Shown: piece by piece, positions 8,711 through 17,960 of the stretch
Layout: each line of letters begins with the position of its first letter
Position numbering within the stretch: the first letter of the stretch is position 1
Source: Clostridium paraputrificum
GTDB taxonomy: Bacteria; Bacillota; Clostridia; Clostridiales; Clostridiaceae
NCBI RefSeq assembly: GCF_900447045.1
Contig: NZ_UAWH01000014.1
Span: 62,001-126,000 of the forward strand
Direction of reading: 5' to 3'
DNA length: 64,000 bases
Notes under the pieces: model-generated
Told to the model about the DNA's origin: nothing
Database searches by the model: none
The model's input: the letters and a program-made list of their open reading frames with translations, nothing else
Made by a program: the position numbers and the translations under genes

Positions 8711-8796
8711 TAAAAACTTAATAAAGGATTAGTAAAGATATGATTTAATAAGAATAGGATATAATTTAAATATATAAGTTTAAGGGGGCAATTGGT

Positions 8797-9486
8797 GTGT
8801 ATAATGTTTTGGTTGTAGACGATGAAAAAGAAATTAGGGATGCCATTGAAATATATCTTAGAGGAGAAAAGTTAAATGTAATAAAGGCTGAAGATGGTTT
8901 AGAGGCTTTAGATATATTAGAGGGTAAGCAAATACATTTAATTATATTAGATATAATGATGCCTAAATTAGATGGAATAAAGACATGCTTAAAAATTAGG
9001 GAAAGCAAGAATATTCCTATAATAATGTTATCAGCAAAAGGAGAAGATTCTGATAAAATTTTAGGATTAAATGTAGGTGCTGATGATTACATAACAAAGC
9101 CATTTAACAATTTAGAGTTAGTAGCGAGGGTTAAGTCTCAATTAAGAAGATATGAAAAACCTTTGAGTATAGAAGAAAGTTCAGTTATAAAGGTAAAGGA
9201 CTTAGAAATAGATACTTTGCTTAAAAAAATAACTGTAAGAGGAGAAGAGATAAAAGCTACAGCAACAGAGTATAAAATATTGCTTTTATTGGCTTCAAAT
9301 TTAGGTCGAGTTTTTTCAATAAAAGAAATATATGAAAAGGTTTGGGAAGAGCCGTTTTATAAAAGTGAGAATACAGTCACTGTTCATATAAGAAGAATAA
9401 GAGAGAAAATAGAATTAAATACAAAGGAGCCAGAGTATATTAAGGTGGTGTGGGGTATTGGCTACAAAATTGAAAAAGAAAATTAA
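8797..9486 (+). CDS. Response regulator, OmpR/PhoB family
   Basis: A 229-residue two-component transcription factor. Receiver domain: acidic pair in VVDDEKE (residues about 7-11), phospho-acceptor Asp near residue 52 in IILDIMMPKLDG, Lys in DDYITKPFNN near residue 103. A winged-helix DNA-binding domain occupies residues about 128-228 (ENTVTVHIRRIREKI and the C-terminal VWGIGYKIE). The start is GTG 8797, preceded by AAGGGGG. It overlaps its kinase gene by 29 bp. The target genes are not evident; no BceA-type transporter lies next to it. Confidence 0.93.
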   Translation: MYNVLVVDDEKEIRDAIEIYLRGEKLNVIKAEDGLEALDILEGKQIHLIILDIMMPKLDGIKTCLKIRESKNIPIIMLSAKGEDSDKILGLNVGADDYITKPFNNLELVARVKSQLRRYEKPLSIEESSVIKVKDLEIDTLLKKITVRGEEIKATATEYKILLLLASNLGRVFSIKEIYEKVWEEPFYKSENTVTVHIRRIREKIELNTKEPEYIKVVWGIGYKIEKEN

Positions 9487-11281
9487 GAGCTATTTCAATC
9501 ATATATGGATGATTGAAATATTAATAGTAGCACTTACTTGTATATTTTTTGGAGTTGAGGTATATAAAGACGTATTTACTAGATATTCTTCGAAGAATTT
9601 ATCAGCTATGCAAGCAACTATAAATCCTAAGGGATTTTATAAGCAGACATTTTTAGATGAAGTAAAAGGACTTCAAAAGTATATCTATAATAATACATTT
9701 GGATTAGAAGAATTATATTATAATGACAAAAATAGAGAAGATGTTTTAAAAGCATACTTTATTAACAACTCCTATGAGGGTAGTGATATAGATTCAAGTG
9801 ATAGTAAGCTATATTTCATTATACGAGACAAGAGAGATAATTCTATTATAACCAATGATTTTAGTGAGACGTTAAGTGTAAGCAATGGATTAACAGAGCA
9901 GGATATACAGGATTATTTATATAGTAAGTATAAAGGACGTGAAATGCTTAAGATAAGTGATAACGAGAATATTTCCGAAGAGAACTTAGTATATAATAGT
10001 AGTATATTATCAAACTTTCAGGAGTATTATTATTCGGATATAAATAGATATACAAACATTAATAATTTAAAGATTGCTATTTTAAACTTCATAATTATTT
10101 TTATTGCTATATTCATGTTTATAAAAATAATATTTGTATTTATAAGAAGTAGAGGTAAAGTTGAATTAAGAGGGAATTTTGTAAAAAGCGTAATATTTGT
10201 ACTTAAGTATGGAGTTGCTTATAAGGAAACTAGAAGGACTTTAATGATAACTTTCAGCAGCCTATCACTATTTTTTATAGTATATTTATACTTATTAGCA
10301 GTAAATGGTGGGTATGAGAATAATATATTAGCTAAGTTTTTTTCTATGTATCCATTTAAGGGGAGTTTCTTTATAATGTTATTACCTTTGATAGGAATAA
10401 CTTATTCATTAAAGAAATCTATTGAGATAATTAAGGTGAATGAAGCTATTAAAAAATCCGAAGATGGAAATATAAAATATGAAATTAAAGATCAATGTAG
10501 TCCAGAGGTTAGAGAATTACTTAATAATATAAGTAAAATAAAAGAAGGATATAGCATTGCGGTAGAAGATGCATTGAAAAATGAAAAGTTAAAAACAGAA
10601 CTTATTTCTAATGTATCCCATGATTTAAGAACACCATTGACATCTATAATAAATTATGTAAATATTTTAAGACAAGATATAACTAAAGATGAGAAGGAAG
10701 ATTATCTAGCTATTGTTGAAAAGAAAGCTAAGAAGTTGAAGGTTTTAATTGATGATTTGTTTGAGATGTCTAAGATTAATAGTGGAAAGATGGAATTGTT
10801 TAAGGATAATATTGATGTAGTTTCCCTTATTCATCAAACAATAGGAGAATATTATTATATATATGAAAGCAAAAATATAGAATTTAAGGTTGATAGCTAT
10901 AGAGAAGAGGTATATATTGACCTTGATGGAAAGTTGATTTCACGAGCAATAGAGAATATCATAATAAATGCTATGAAGTATTCATTAGAGGGGACTAGAG
11001 TATATGTAGATATTAGAGAAAAGGATGGATACATTGTTCTTTCTTTTAAGAATATATCTAATTATGAAATGAACTTTGATAATAAGGAGATATTTGAGAG
11101 ATTTGCAAGGGGAGATTCTTCTAGAAATTCTAGAATAGAGGGGTCAGGACTAGGATTGGCTATAACTAAAAGTATAATTGAATTACATGATGGGAAAGTA
11201 TATATAACAAGAGAGGGAGATATGTTTAAAATATTTATATATTTACCTTTAAATAAAGAGAATGAAGTAGATCTAGGATAA
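9458..11281 (+). CDS. Sensor histidine kinase
   Basis: A 607-residue membrane kinase paired with the preceding regulator. Hydrophobic segments lie near residues 18-35 and 203-228, then two more near 265-285 and 300-318. The loop of about 170 residues between the first two is probably extracytoplasmic. Catalytic part: H box SNVSHDLRTPLTSI with His 388, N box ENIIINAMKYS, and G boxes near the C-terminus (GSGLGLAITKSI). The likely start is TTG 9458, inside the regulator gene, with GGTGG about 9 nt upstream, implying translational coupling. The stimulus cannot be read from sequence. A terminator overlaps the last codons. Confidence 0.9.
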   Translation: MATKLKKKIKSYFNHIWMIEILIVALTCIFFGVEVYKDVFTRYSSKNLSAMQATINPKGFYKQTFLDEVKGLQKYIYNNTFGLEELYYNDKNREDVLKAYFINNSYEGSDIDSSDSKLYFIIRDKRDNSIITNDFSETLSVSNGLTEQDIQDYLYSKYKGREMLKISDNENISEENLVYNSSILSNFQEYYYSDINRYTNINNLKIAILNFIIIFIAIFMFIKIIFVFIRSRGKVELRGNFVKSVIFVLKYGVAYKETRRTLMITFSSLSLFFIVYLYLLAVNGGYENNILAKFFSMYPFKGSFFIMLLPLIGITYSLKKSIEIIKVNEAIKKSEDGNIKYEIKDQCSPEVRELLNNISKIKEGYSIAVEDALKNEKLKTELISNVSHDLRTPLTSIINYVNILRQDITKDEKEDYLAIVEKKAKKLKVLIDDLFEMSKINSGKMELFKDNIDVVSLIHQTIGEYYYIYESKNIEFKVDSYREEVYIDLDGKLISRAIENIIINAMKYSLEGTRVYVDIREKDGYIVLSFKNISNYEMNFDNKEIFERFARGDSSRNSRIEGSGLGLAITKSIIELHDGKVYITREGDMFKIFIYLPLNKENEVDLG

Positions 11282-11299
11282 GCCTAGATCTATTTTTTT
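11268..11299 (+). terminator. Terminator of the two-component operon
   Basis: TAGATCTAGG 11268-11277 pairs perfectly with CCTAGATCTA 11283-11292 around ATAAG, followed by seven T's. The kinase stop codon is in the loop. Confidence 0.92.
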
Positions 11300-11411
11300 G
11301 TTCTTGGAGTAATAGGATTTATTTATTAATAATCATTACAGGTAAGTGAAGTAATATGGAGTAAAATGATAAAAAGATATAATTTTTGACCAGAAAAGGA
11401 GTATATAGAAT

Positions 11412-11440
11412 TTTACATACTTATTTATAAAAATTATAAT
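11412..11440 (+). promoter_or_regulatory. Sigma-A promoter for nrdAB
   Basis: TTTACA 11412-11417, 17-bp spacer, TATAAT 11435-11440. The start of transcription would be near 11447, inside the first NrdR-type box. Confidence 0.85.
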
Positions 11441-11497
11441 GTACTATATATTGTACTGTAATTAGGAAATGATTAAAAAGAATACTATATATAGTGG
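11441..11497 (+). promoter_or_regulatory. Tandem NrdR-type boxes
   Basis: Box 1, GTACTATATATTGTAC (11441-11456), begins directly after the -10 hexamer. Box 2, ATACTATATATAGTGG (11482-11497), runs into the ribosome-binding site of nrdA. Both match the NrdR consensus core ACTATATATWGT. Start-to-start distance is 41 bp, close to four helical turns, so both would face the same side of DNA. NrdR is the ATP/dATP-sensing repressor of ribonucleotide reductase genes; its gene is not in the window. Confidence 0.82.
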
Positions 11498-11507
11498 AGG
11501 GGTCGAG

Positions 11508-13739
11508 TTGGAAAAGATAGAGAAGTTATGTAGAGAAGGGCTTTTAGCAATTAAAGATAACGAGGGAATATATACCCTAGATAGGTTAAAAGAAGCTTTA
11601 GAGCATATTATAACACCTAAGATGAATGATAAACAGCTTATGGAATGTATCATTCAAGTATCATTAGAGTTAACTACGGAGATGGAACCAAAGTGGCAAT
11701 ATGTTTCGGCTAGATTATATACTCTTAAGCTTTATGATGAAGTTAAGAAAATAAGAGGAATAAATAGCGAATCTGGATTATATTCGGGCTTGTATAAATT
11801 TATTGAGGAGTTAACTGAGGAAGGTTTATACGGGAAATATATATTGGAAAATTATACAGAAGAGGAAGTTAAAGAATTAGAGAATGTGATAAAGCCTGAA
11901 AGAGATTTTTTATTTACATATAGTGGGATAAGCTTGTTAAGTAAGAGATATCTTGTTCATAACTATGATAGAGAGGTTGTTGAATTACCACAACAAATGT
12001 TTATGGGAATTGCTATGCACTTAGCTATTCCTGAAGAGAAAGAGAATAGAGTAAATTGGGCTATAAGATTTTATGATGTATTAAGTTCATTAAAAGCAAC
12101 TATGGCAACTCCAACTATGTCAAATGCAAGAAAACCTTTCTATCAATTAAGTTCATGTTTTATTGATACTGTTGATGATAGCTTGAAGGGTATATATAAA
12201 TCTCTTGATAATTTTGCAGAGGTATCAAAATTTGGTGGTGGCATGGGCATATATATAGGTAAGGTAAGAGCATTAGGATCTGCTATAAGAGGCTTTAAAG
12301 GAGCATCAGGAGGAATAATACCTTGGATAAAACTATTTAATGATACAGCTATAGCAGTAGACCAGCTAGGAGTTAGAAATGGTTCAGTAGCTATTTGGTT
12401 AGATGCATGGCATAAGGATTTGCCTGAATTTCTTCAATTAAGAACAAATAATGGTGATGATAGAAAAAAAGCACATGATATTTTCCCAGGACTATGTTAT
12501 CCAGAATTATTTTGGAGATTAGCAGAAACTGATATTGATGCTAATTGGTATATGATGTGCCCACATGAAATAAGAACTGTAAAAGGATATTCATTAGAGG
12601 ATTTTTATGGAGAAGAGTGGGAAGAAAGATATTATGATTGTGTTAATGATTGCAGAATAGAAAAGAGAGTAATGTCTGTAAAAGATATAGTAAGGTTAAT
12701 AATTAAGAGTGCGGCAGAAACAGGAACACCATTTGCATTTTATAGAGATACTGTAAATAGGATGAATCCTAACAAGCATAAGGGAATGATATATTCATCT
12801 AATTTATGCACAGAAATAATGCAAAATATGAGTCCTATGGAAATAAGGAAATCAGAGATAGTTGACGAAAATGGAGATAAAATTGTTGTAGAAAGAACTA
12901 AGTCAGGAGATTTTGTAGTGTGCAATTTATCTTCTATAGTTCTAGGAAATGTAGATGTACTTAATGATAAGGAACTAGATTATGTAGTAGAAACTCAAAT
13001 TAGAGCAATGGACAATGTTATAGATTTGAATTATTATTCTGTACCTTTTGCTGATATTACTAATAAAAAGTATAGAGCTATAGGATTGGGAACAAGTGGA
13101 TATCATCATATGCTTGTAAATAATAGAATCCATTGGACATCAGATGAACATTTAGATTTTGCTGATAAGGTATATGAGAAAATAAATTATTATGCAATTA
13201 AGGCAAGTATGGAGATAGCTAAAGAAAAGGGAAGATATTCAGAATTTCAAGGCTCAGATTGGCAAAGTGGAGATTATTTTGACTTAAGAAGATATGATTC
13301 TGATGAATGGAATTCCTTAAAAAAAGATATTAATAAGTATGGGATAAGAAATGGATATATTATGGCAGTGGCCCCAAATGGTTCTACAGCTACAATCGCT
13401 GGTACAAGTGAAGGTGTTGATCCCATAATGTCTAGATTTTTCTTAGAAGAAAAGAAAGGAAGTATAGTGCCGAAAACTGCACCACAGTTATGTGATGATA
13501 ATTATTGGTATTATAATTCTGCTTATAATATAGATCAAGAATGGTGCGTTAAAATAAATGGAATAAGACAAAGACATATTGACCAAGGGCAATCATTTAA
13601 TTTATATATAACAACAAATTATACAATGAGAGGTATAATGAATCTTTATATTGAAGCTAATAAATGTGGAGTTAAATCAATTTATTATGTTAGAAGTAAA
13701 TCTTTGACAGTAGGAGATTGTGAAAGTTGTTCTGCATAA
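11508..13739 (+). CDS. nrdA: Ribonucleoside-diphosphate reductase, alpha subunit (class Ia type)
   Basis: A 743-residue catalytic subunit that reduces ribonucleotides with a radical delivered from the beta subunit. Seen: redox Cys 217 in QLSSCFI, the N-L-C-x-E active-site triad at Asn 432, Cys 434 and Glu 436, the partner Cys 472 in VVCNLSS, the phosphate loop APNGSTATIAGTSEG, and a C-terminal CESC pair (738 and 741) for re-reduction. The N-terminus lacks a recognisable VxKRDG ATP-cone motif. I place the start at TTG 11508 because GGAGGGG 11496-11502 precedes it; an in-frame ATG at 11469 has no ribosome-binding site and would put NrdR box 2 in the coding region. nrdB follows 21 bp after the stop. 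Confidence 0.93.
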   Translation: MEKIEKLCREGLLAIKDNEGIYTLDRLKEALEHIITPKMNDKQLMECIIQVSLELTTEMEPKWQYVSARLYTLKLYDEVKKIRGINSESGLYSGLYKFIEELTEEGLYGKYILENYTEEEVKELENVIKPERDFLFTYSGISLLSKRYLVHNYDREVVELPQQMFMGIAMHLAIPEEKENRVNWAIRFYDVLSSLKATMATPTMSNARKPFYQLSSCFIDTVDDSLKGIYKSLDNFAEVSKFGGGMGIYIGKVRALGSAIRGFKGASGGIIPWIKLFNDTAIAVDQLGVRNGSVAIWLDAWHKDLPEFLQLRTNNGDDRKKAHDIFPGLCYPELFWRLAETDIDANWYMMCPHEIRTVKGYSLEDFYGEEWEERYYDCVNDCRIEKRVMSVKDIVRLIIKSAAETGTPFAFYRDTVNRMNPNKHKGMIYSSNLCTEIMQNMSPMEIRKSEIVDENGDKIVVERTKSGDFVVCNLSSIVLGNVDVLNDKELDYVVETQIRAMDNVIDLNYYSVPFADITNKKYRAIGLGTSGYHHMLVNNRIHWTSDEHLDFADKVYEKINYYAIKASMEIAKEKGRYSEFQGSDWQSGDYFDLRRYDSDEWNSLKKDINKYGIRNGYIMAVAPNGSTATIAGTSEGVDPIMSRFFLEEKKGSIVPKTAPQLCDDNYWYYNSAYNIDQEWCVKINGIRQRHIDQGQSFNLYITTNYTMRGIMNLYIEANKCGVKSIYYVRSKSLTVGDCESCSA

Positions 13740-13760
13740 AAATTTTAGAGGGTGAATGTT

Positions 13761-14795
13761 ATGAAAATAAATAGAAAACCATTATTTAATGAGTTTGGAG
13801 ATATTGAAGTTAGTAAAAAAAGAATGATTAACGGAAATACTACTAACTTAAATGATTTTAATAATATGAAGTATGGATGGGTTAGTGATTGGTATAGGCA
13901 GGCTATGAATAACTTTTGGATACCAGAAGAAATTAACTTATCACAAGATTTAAAGGATTATTTTAAATTGAATGAGGCAGAGAGAAGTGCATACGATAAA
14001 ATATTATCATTTTTAATATTTTTAGATTCAATTCAAACTGCAAATTTAAGTAATATATCAAACTATATTACAGCAAGCGAAGTTAATCTATGTTTGACAA
14101 TTCAAGCATTTCAAGAAGCTGTTCATTCACAAAGTTATAGCTACATGTTAGATACAATATGCTCTCCTGAGAAGAGAAATGAAATATTATATCAATGGAA
14201 AGATGATAAAATATTATTAGAAAGAAATAAATTTATAGGGGAATTATATAATAACTTTTTAAGAGAGCCTAACAAGTATAATTTAGTGAAGACAATTATG
14301 GCTAATTATATATTAGAGGGTATATACTTCTACTCTGGATTTATGTTCTTTTATAATTTAGAGAGAAATGGTAAGATGCCTGGATCTGCACAGGAAATTA
14401 GATATATAAATAGAGATGAGAATACTCATTTGTGGCTATTTAGAAATATAATTAAAGAACTTCAGAAAGAAGAACCAGGGTTATTTAATGATGATTTAAA
14501 AAAAGAACTAGTAGATATGATGAAGAAAGGTGTTAAAAATGAGATCGCTTGGGGACATTATGTAATAGGTGATAACATACAAGGAATAAACAAAAAGTTG
14601 ATAGAAGATTATATTAAGTATTTAGGAAATTTAAGATTAAGCGCTATAGGATTACCTAAAATATATGATGGGTATGATGAAAATCCTGCATTGTGGGTAG
14701 ATGTATTAGCAGATGCTAATTCGGTTAAAACAGACTTTTTTGAAGCAAAATCTACAGCATATGCAAAAGCTGCCACCCTGATAGATGACTTATAA
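13761..14795 (+). CDS. nrdB: Ribonucleoside-diphosphate reductase, beta subunit (class Ia)
   Basis: A 344-residue di-iron subunit that generates the tyrosyl radical for NrdA. All metal ligands expected for class Ia are visible: Asp 89, Glu 119, His 122, Glu 186, Glu 220 and His 223. The radical Tyr 126 sits four residues after His 122 in EAVHSQSYSYML. ATG 13761 is preferred over GTG 13752 because AGAGGGTG is then properly spaced. No nrdI or nrdH lies alongside, supporting class Ia over Ib. Making the radical needs oxygen, so in an anaerobe this enzyme would serve during oxygen exposure beside an anaerobic class III enzyme elsewhere (inference). Confidence 0.94.
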   Translation: MKINRKPLFNEFGDIEVSKKRMINGNTTNLNDFNNMKYGWVSDWYRQAMNNFWIPEEINLSQDLKDYFKLNEAERSAYDKILSFLIFLDSIQTANLSNISNYITASEVNLCLTIQAFQEAVHSQSYSYMLDTICSPEKRNEILYQWKDDKILLERNKFIGELYNNFLREPNKYNLVKTIMANYILEGIYFYSGFMFFYNLERNGKMPGSAQEIRYINRDENTHLWLFRNIIKELQKEEPGLFNDDLKKELVDMMKKGVKNEIAWGHYVIGDNIQGINKKLIEDYIKYLGNLRLSAIGLPKIYDGYDENPALWVDVLADANSVKTDFFEAKSTAYAKAATLIDDL

Positions 14796-14876
14796 AGATT
14801 GTATTAGGGTAAAATTTAATTATATTAAAAGTTTTTATGCGAAATGTTAAAAAAGAAAGAAATTAAATAATAGGTG

Positions 14877-14904
14877 TTAACATGTTTTGAAAATATGTTA
14901 TAAT
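14877..14904 (+). promoter_or_regulatory. Probable promoter for ptsI
   Basis: TTAACA 14877-14882, 16-bp spacer, TATAAT 14899-14904, about 115 bp ahead of the start codon. The intervening leader shows no strong structure. Confidence 0.6.
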
Positions 14905-15020
14905 AAATAATAGTTGCATTTATAATGTAAAAGGTTTACTATAGGGTATTAATATATTTAAATAAGAGTTGTGAGATGGTTAAATTAGTGGAATATATAG
15001 TTTGAGGAGGATCATTAATT

Positions 15021-16640
15021 ATGAAAAAAGGTATTGCTGCTTCAAAAGGTTATGCAATAGGAACTGTATTTTTACAAGAACATGAAGAAATAGTTATAAC
15101 AGATCAAAAAGTTACAGATGTAGCTGTTGAAAAAGAAGCTTTACAAAAATCTTTAGATGCTTCAAGAGCTCAATTAGAAAAGATTAAAGAAAAAGCTGCT
15201 GCAGAAATGGGAGAAGAAAAGGCTGCTGTATTTGAGGCTCATATAACATTATTAGATGACCCAGAATTTACAGGGGCTATGGCTATGGAGATTGAGTCAA
15301 ATAGTATAAATGCTATGAAAGCTGTAGACAATGTTACTAATATGTTTGTATCAATCTTTGAATCAATGGAAGATGCATATATGAGAGAAAGAGCTGCTGA
15401 TATTAAAGATGTATCTAAGAGAATAATTGCTAACTTAGCTGGTAAGAGTGCAGATGCATTTGCTATAACTGAAGCTAATACTGTAGTAGTTGCTCATGAT
15501 TTAACTCCATCAGACACTGCTCAATTAGATAGAAGTAAAGTTGTAGGTTTTATTACAAACATAGGTGGAAGAACTTCTCATGCTGCTATTATGGCAAGAA
15601 CATTAGAAATTCCAGCAGTTTTAGGATTAGGAGATATTACTTCAGCTGTTAAAACTGGAGATAAGATAATAGTAGATGGTATTACAGGTGATGTAATAAT
15701 AAATCCATCAGAAGATGTAATAGCTGAATATGAAGCTAAGAAAGAAAAGTTCAAAGAAGAACAAGAAGAATTAAAGAAGTTAATAGATGTTAAGACTACT
15801 ACTAAATCAGGAAAGAGAGTAGAAGTTTGTGGTAACATAGGTCAACCAGAGGATGTACTTGGCGTTATTGCTAATGGTGGAGATGGTGTTGGTCTATTCA
15901 GAACAGAATTCTTATATATGGATAGAGACAATGCTCCAACTGAAGAAGAACAATATGAAAGTTACAAGTTCGTTCTTGAAAAAATGGAAGGTAAGCAAGT
16001 TGTTATCAGAACATTAGATATCGGTGGAGATAAAACTTTACCATACTTACCATTACCAGAAGAAATGAACCCATTCTTAGGATATAGAGCAATAAGACTT
16101 TGCTTAGATAGAAAAGAAATATTCAAGGTTCAATTAAGAGCATTATTAAGAGCTTCTGTTTACGGAAACTTATGCGTAATGTTCCCAATGATTTCTGGAT
16201 TAGAAGAATTCCAAAATGCTAAGGCTGTTGTTGAAGAATGTAAAGCTGAATTAAGAGCAGAAGGAAAAGAATATTCAGATTCAATCCAATGGGGTATCAT
16301 GGTTGAAATCCCAGCTGCAGCAGTATATGCTGACGAATTAGCTAAGCATGTTGATTTCTTCTCAATAGGAACAAATGACTTAATACAATACACATTAGCT
16401 GCTGACAGAATGAGTGAAAAGGTATCATACCTATACAACCCAATGCATCCAGCAGTATTAAGATTAATAAAGATGACTATCGATGGTGCACATAAGCATG
16501 GTAAGTGGGTAGGAATGTGTGGAGAAATGGCAGGAGATGAAGCTGCTATTCCAACATTGGTAGAATATGGATTAGATGAGTTCTCAATGAGTGCTACATC
16601 AATTTTAAATGCTAAAAAGATAATATTAGATCAAGAATAA
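15021..16640 (+). CDS. ptsI: Phosphoenolpyruvate-protein phosphotransferase, PTS enzyme I
   Basis: A 539-residue cytoplasmic enzyme that takes phosphate from PEP and passes it to HPr, starting the sugar phosphotransferase relay. Seen: the N-terminal GIAASKGYAIG, the phospho-His loop GGRTSHAAIMART with His 187, the PEP-binding barrel motifs GVGLFRTEFLYMDR and RTLDIGGDK, and the C-terminal FSIGTNDLIQY and GMCGEMAGD. Length is slightly shorter than the usual 570 or so but covers all domains. AGGAGG precedes ATG 15021. ptsH is not adjacent. The gene stands alone between a 225-bp leader and a terminator. Confidence 0.97.
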   Translation: MKKGIAASKGYAIGTVFLQEHEEIVITDQKVTDVAVEKEALQKSLDASRAQLEKIKEKAAAEMGEEKAAVFEAHITLLDDPEFTGAMAMEIESNSINAMKAVDNVTNMFVSIFESMEDAYMRERAADIKDVSKRIIANLAGKSADAFAITEANTVVVAHDLTPSDTAQLDRSKVVGFITNIGGRTSHAAIMARTLEIPAVLGLGDITSAVKTGDKIIVDGITGDVIINPSEDVIAEYEAKKEKFKEEQEELKKLIDVKTTTKSGKRVEVCGNIGQPEDVLGVIANGGDGVGLFRTEFLYMDRDNAPTEEEQYESYKFVLEKMEGKQVVIRTLDIGGDKTLPYLPLPEEMNPFLGYRAIRLCLDRKEIFKVQLRALLRASVYGNLCVMFPMISGLEEFQNAKAVVEECKAELRAEGKEYSDSIQWGIMVEIPAAAVYADELAKHVDFFSIGTNDLIQYTLAADRMSEKVSYLYNPMHPAVLRLIKMTIDGAHKHGKWVGMCGEMAGDEAAIPTLVEYGLDEFSMSATSILNAKKIILDQE

Positions 16641-16645
16641 TATAA

Positions 16646-16678
16646 AAACACTCGCATATGGCGAGTGTTTTTTTTTTT
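16646..16678 (+). terminator. Terminator of ptsI
   Basis: AAACACTCGC 16646-16655 pairs perfectly with GCGAGTGTTT 16661-16670, followed by a long T-run. Confidence 0.95.
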
Positions 16679-16772
16679 GCAAAGTTATCCTACAGTTGAT
16701 AAAATAGAAAATGTTTTGGATTTATATTACATATATGAAAAAGAAGGTTATAGGAATATTAAGTTTTAGAAT

Positions 16773-16805
16773 AAAGGTGTTGTCGAATAGCAACACCTTT
16801 TATTT
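16773..16805 (+). terminator. Second terminator-like hairpin in the ptsI-chrA gap
   Basis: AAAGGTGTTG 16773-16782 pairs perfectly with CAACACCTTT 16791-16800, then TTATTTTAT. It lies about 100 bp after the ptsI terminator with no clear gene between them. It may be a back-up terminator or may end a small transcript. Confidence 0.65.
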
Positions 16806-16893
16806 TATAAAATATAAATATAAAATCTATTATAAGCACACAATATTTATATGATAGAATATAAGTTGAAAAATAAGGAGATTATATAGCAAT

Positions 16894-17430
16894 ATGGAAA
16901 AGTTATTAAAAATGTTCTTTTCTTTTTTTAAAATTGGAGCATTTACATTTGGTGGTGGATATGCTATGATTCCGCTTATTGAAGAAGAAGTTGTTAATAA
17001 AAATAAGTGGATAGAAAAAGAAGAATTTATGGATATGTTAGTTATATCTCAGAGCTTTCCGGGAGCTTTGGCTATCAATTGCTCAACATTTATAGGATAT
17101 AAATTAGGAGGTGTGATAGGAGGTATAATTGCAATATTAGGAGTAACGTTACCGTCTTTTATGATAATATTATTTGTAGCTACAGTATTTATGCAATTTA
17201 GAGATAATTACTATGTAAATTTAATATTTAGTGGGATTACAGCTGCAGTACCTATGTTAGTTTTAGCTGGTGTAGTAAGCTTATTAAAAGGTGTAAATAA
17301 AAATATATCTAATTTAATAGTTGGAATTATAGCTTTAATTGCATTAGTAGTATTTGATATTCATCCTGTTATAGTTATTATTTGTTCAGCTATTTATGGT
17401 ATGGTATTTCTTAGAGAGAAGGTGGGATGA
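16894..17430 (+). CDS. Chromate transporter, half-length CHR protein 1
   Basis: A 178-residue membrane protein with one CHR domain. The family signature FKIGAFTFGGGYAMIPLIEEE lies near residues 11-31, SQSFPGALAINCSTFIGYK near 52-70, and four to five hydrophobic helices follow. In organisms with split transporters, two short CHR proteins act together where other bacteria have one fused protein; substrates other than chromate are possible. AGGAG lies at 16876-16880, unusually far (13 nt) from ATG 16894, and there is no nearer in-frame start, so expression may be weak. It overlaps the next gene by 4 bp. Confidence 0.88.
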   Translation: MEKLLKMFFSFFKIGAFTFGGGYAMIPLIEEEVVNKNKWIEKEEFMDMLVISQSFPGALAINCSTFIGYKLGGVIGGIIAILGVTLPSFMIILFVATVFMQFRDNYYVNLIFSGITAAVPMLVLAGVVSLLKGVNKNISNLIVGIIALIALVVFDIHPVIVIICSAIYGMVFLREKVG

Positions 17431-17960
17431 TGGATATCCTATTAAAATTATTATTCACATTCTTTAAGATAGGTTTGTTTAGCTTTGGTGGTGGCTATGC
17501 AATGATACCATTTATGCAAAGAGAAATTATTGAAAAACATCAGTGGTTAAGCAGCAGTGAATTTGTAGATATAATAGGGATATCTCAAATGACACCAGGA
17601 CCAGTGTCAGTTAATTCAGCAACTTTTGTAGGATATAAAGTTGGTGGAGTAGTAGGAAGTATTTTGGCTACATTAGGAATAACGGTGATTTCCTTTATAC
17701 TTGTATCTATTGCATCTAAGGCTATAGATAAGTTTAAAGAATCTAAATATTTAAAGGCAGCACTTTTGGGAATGAGGCCTGTTCTTATTGCGTTAATAAT
17801 AAATGCATTTATATCATTAGCTAAAGATGCATATGTAGATGTGAAATCTATTATAGTTACTTTGATTGTAGGAGGATGTTTATTCTCTAAAAAGATTCAT
17901 CCTATAGTTATAATAGTATTAGCAGGTTTATTAGGAATTATATTTTGGGGGATTATTTAA
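17427..17960 (+). CDS. Chromate transporter, half-length CHR protein 2
   Basis: The second half-size CHR protein, 177 residues. The signature FFKIGLFSFGGGYAMIPFMQ appears near residues 11-30, and SQMTPGPVSVNSATFVGYK near 53-71, with hydrophobic helices to the end. The ATG overlaps the stop of the first half in the pattern ATGATGA, so the two are translationally coupled and probably form a heterodimer. The TPR gene begins at the very next base after its stop codon. Confidence 0.88.
   Translation: MMDILLKLLFTFFKIGLFSFGGGYAMIPFMQREIIEKHQWLSSSEFVDIIGISQMTPGPVSVNSATFVGYKVGGVVGSILATLGITVISFILVSIASKAIDKFKESKYLKAALLGMRPVLIALIINAFISLAKDAYVDVKSIIVTLIVGGCLFSKKIHPIVIIVLAGLLGIIFWGII

Noticed and set aside
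11469..11507. Upstream ATG for nrdA
   Set aside because: No ribosome-binding site, and the second NrdR box would fall in coding sequence; TTG 11508 has an ideal GGAGGGG.
16737..16857. Small plus-strand frame starting MKKKVIGILSF between ptsI and the chromate transporter
   Set aside because: No ribosome-binding site and it reads straight through a perfect terminator hairpin.
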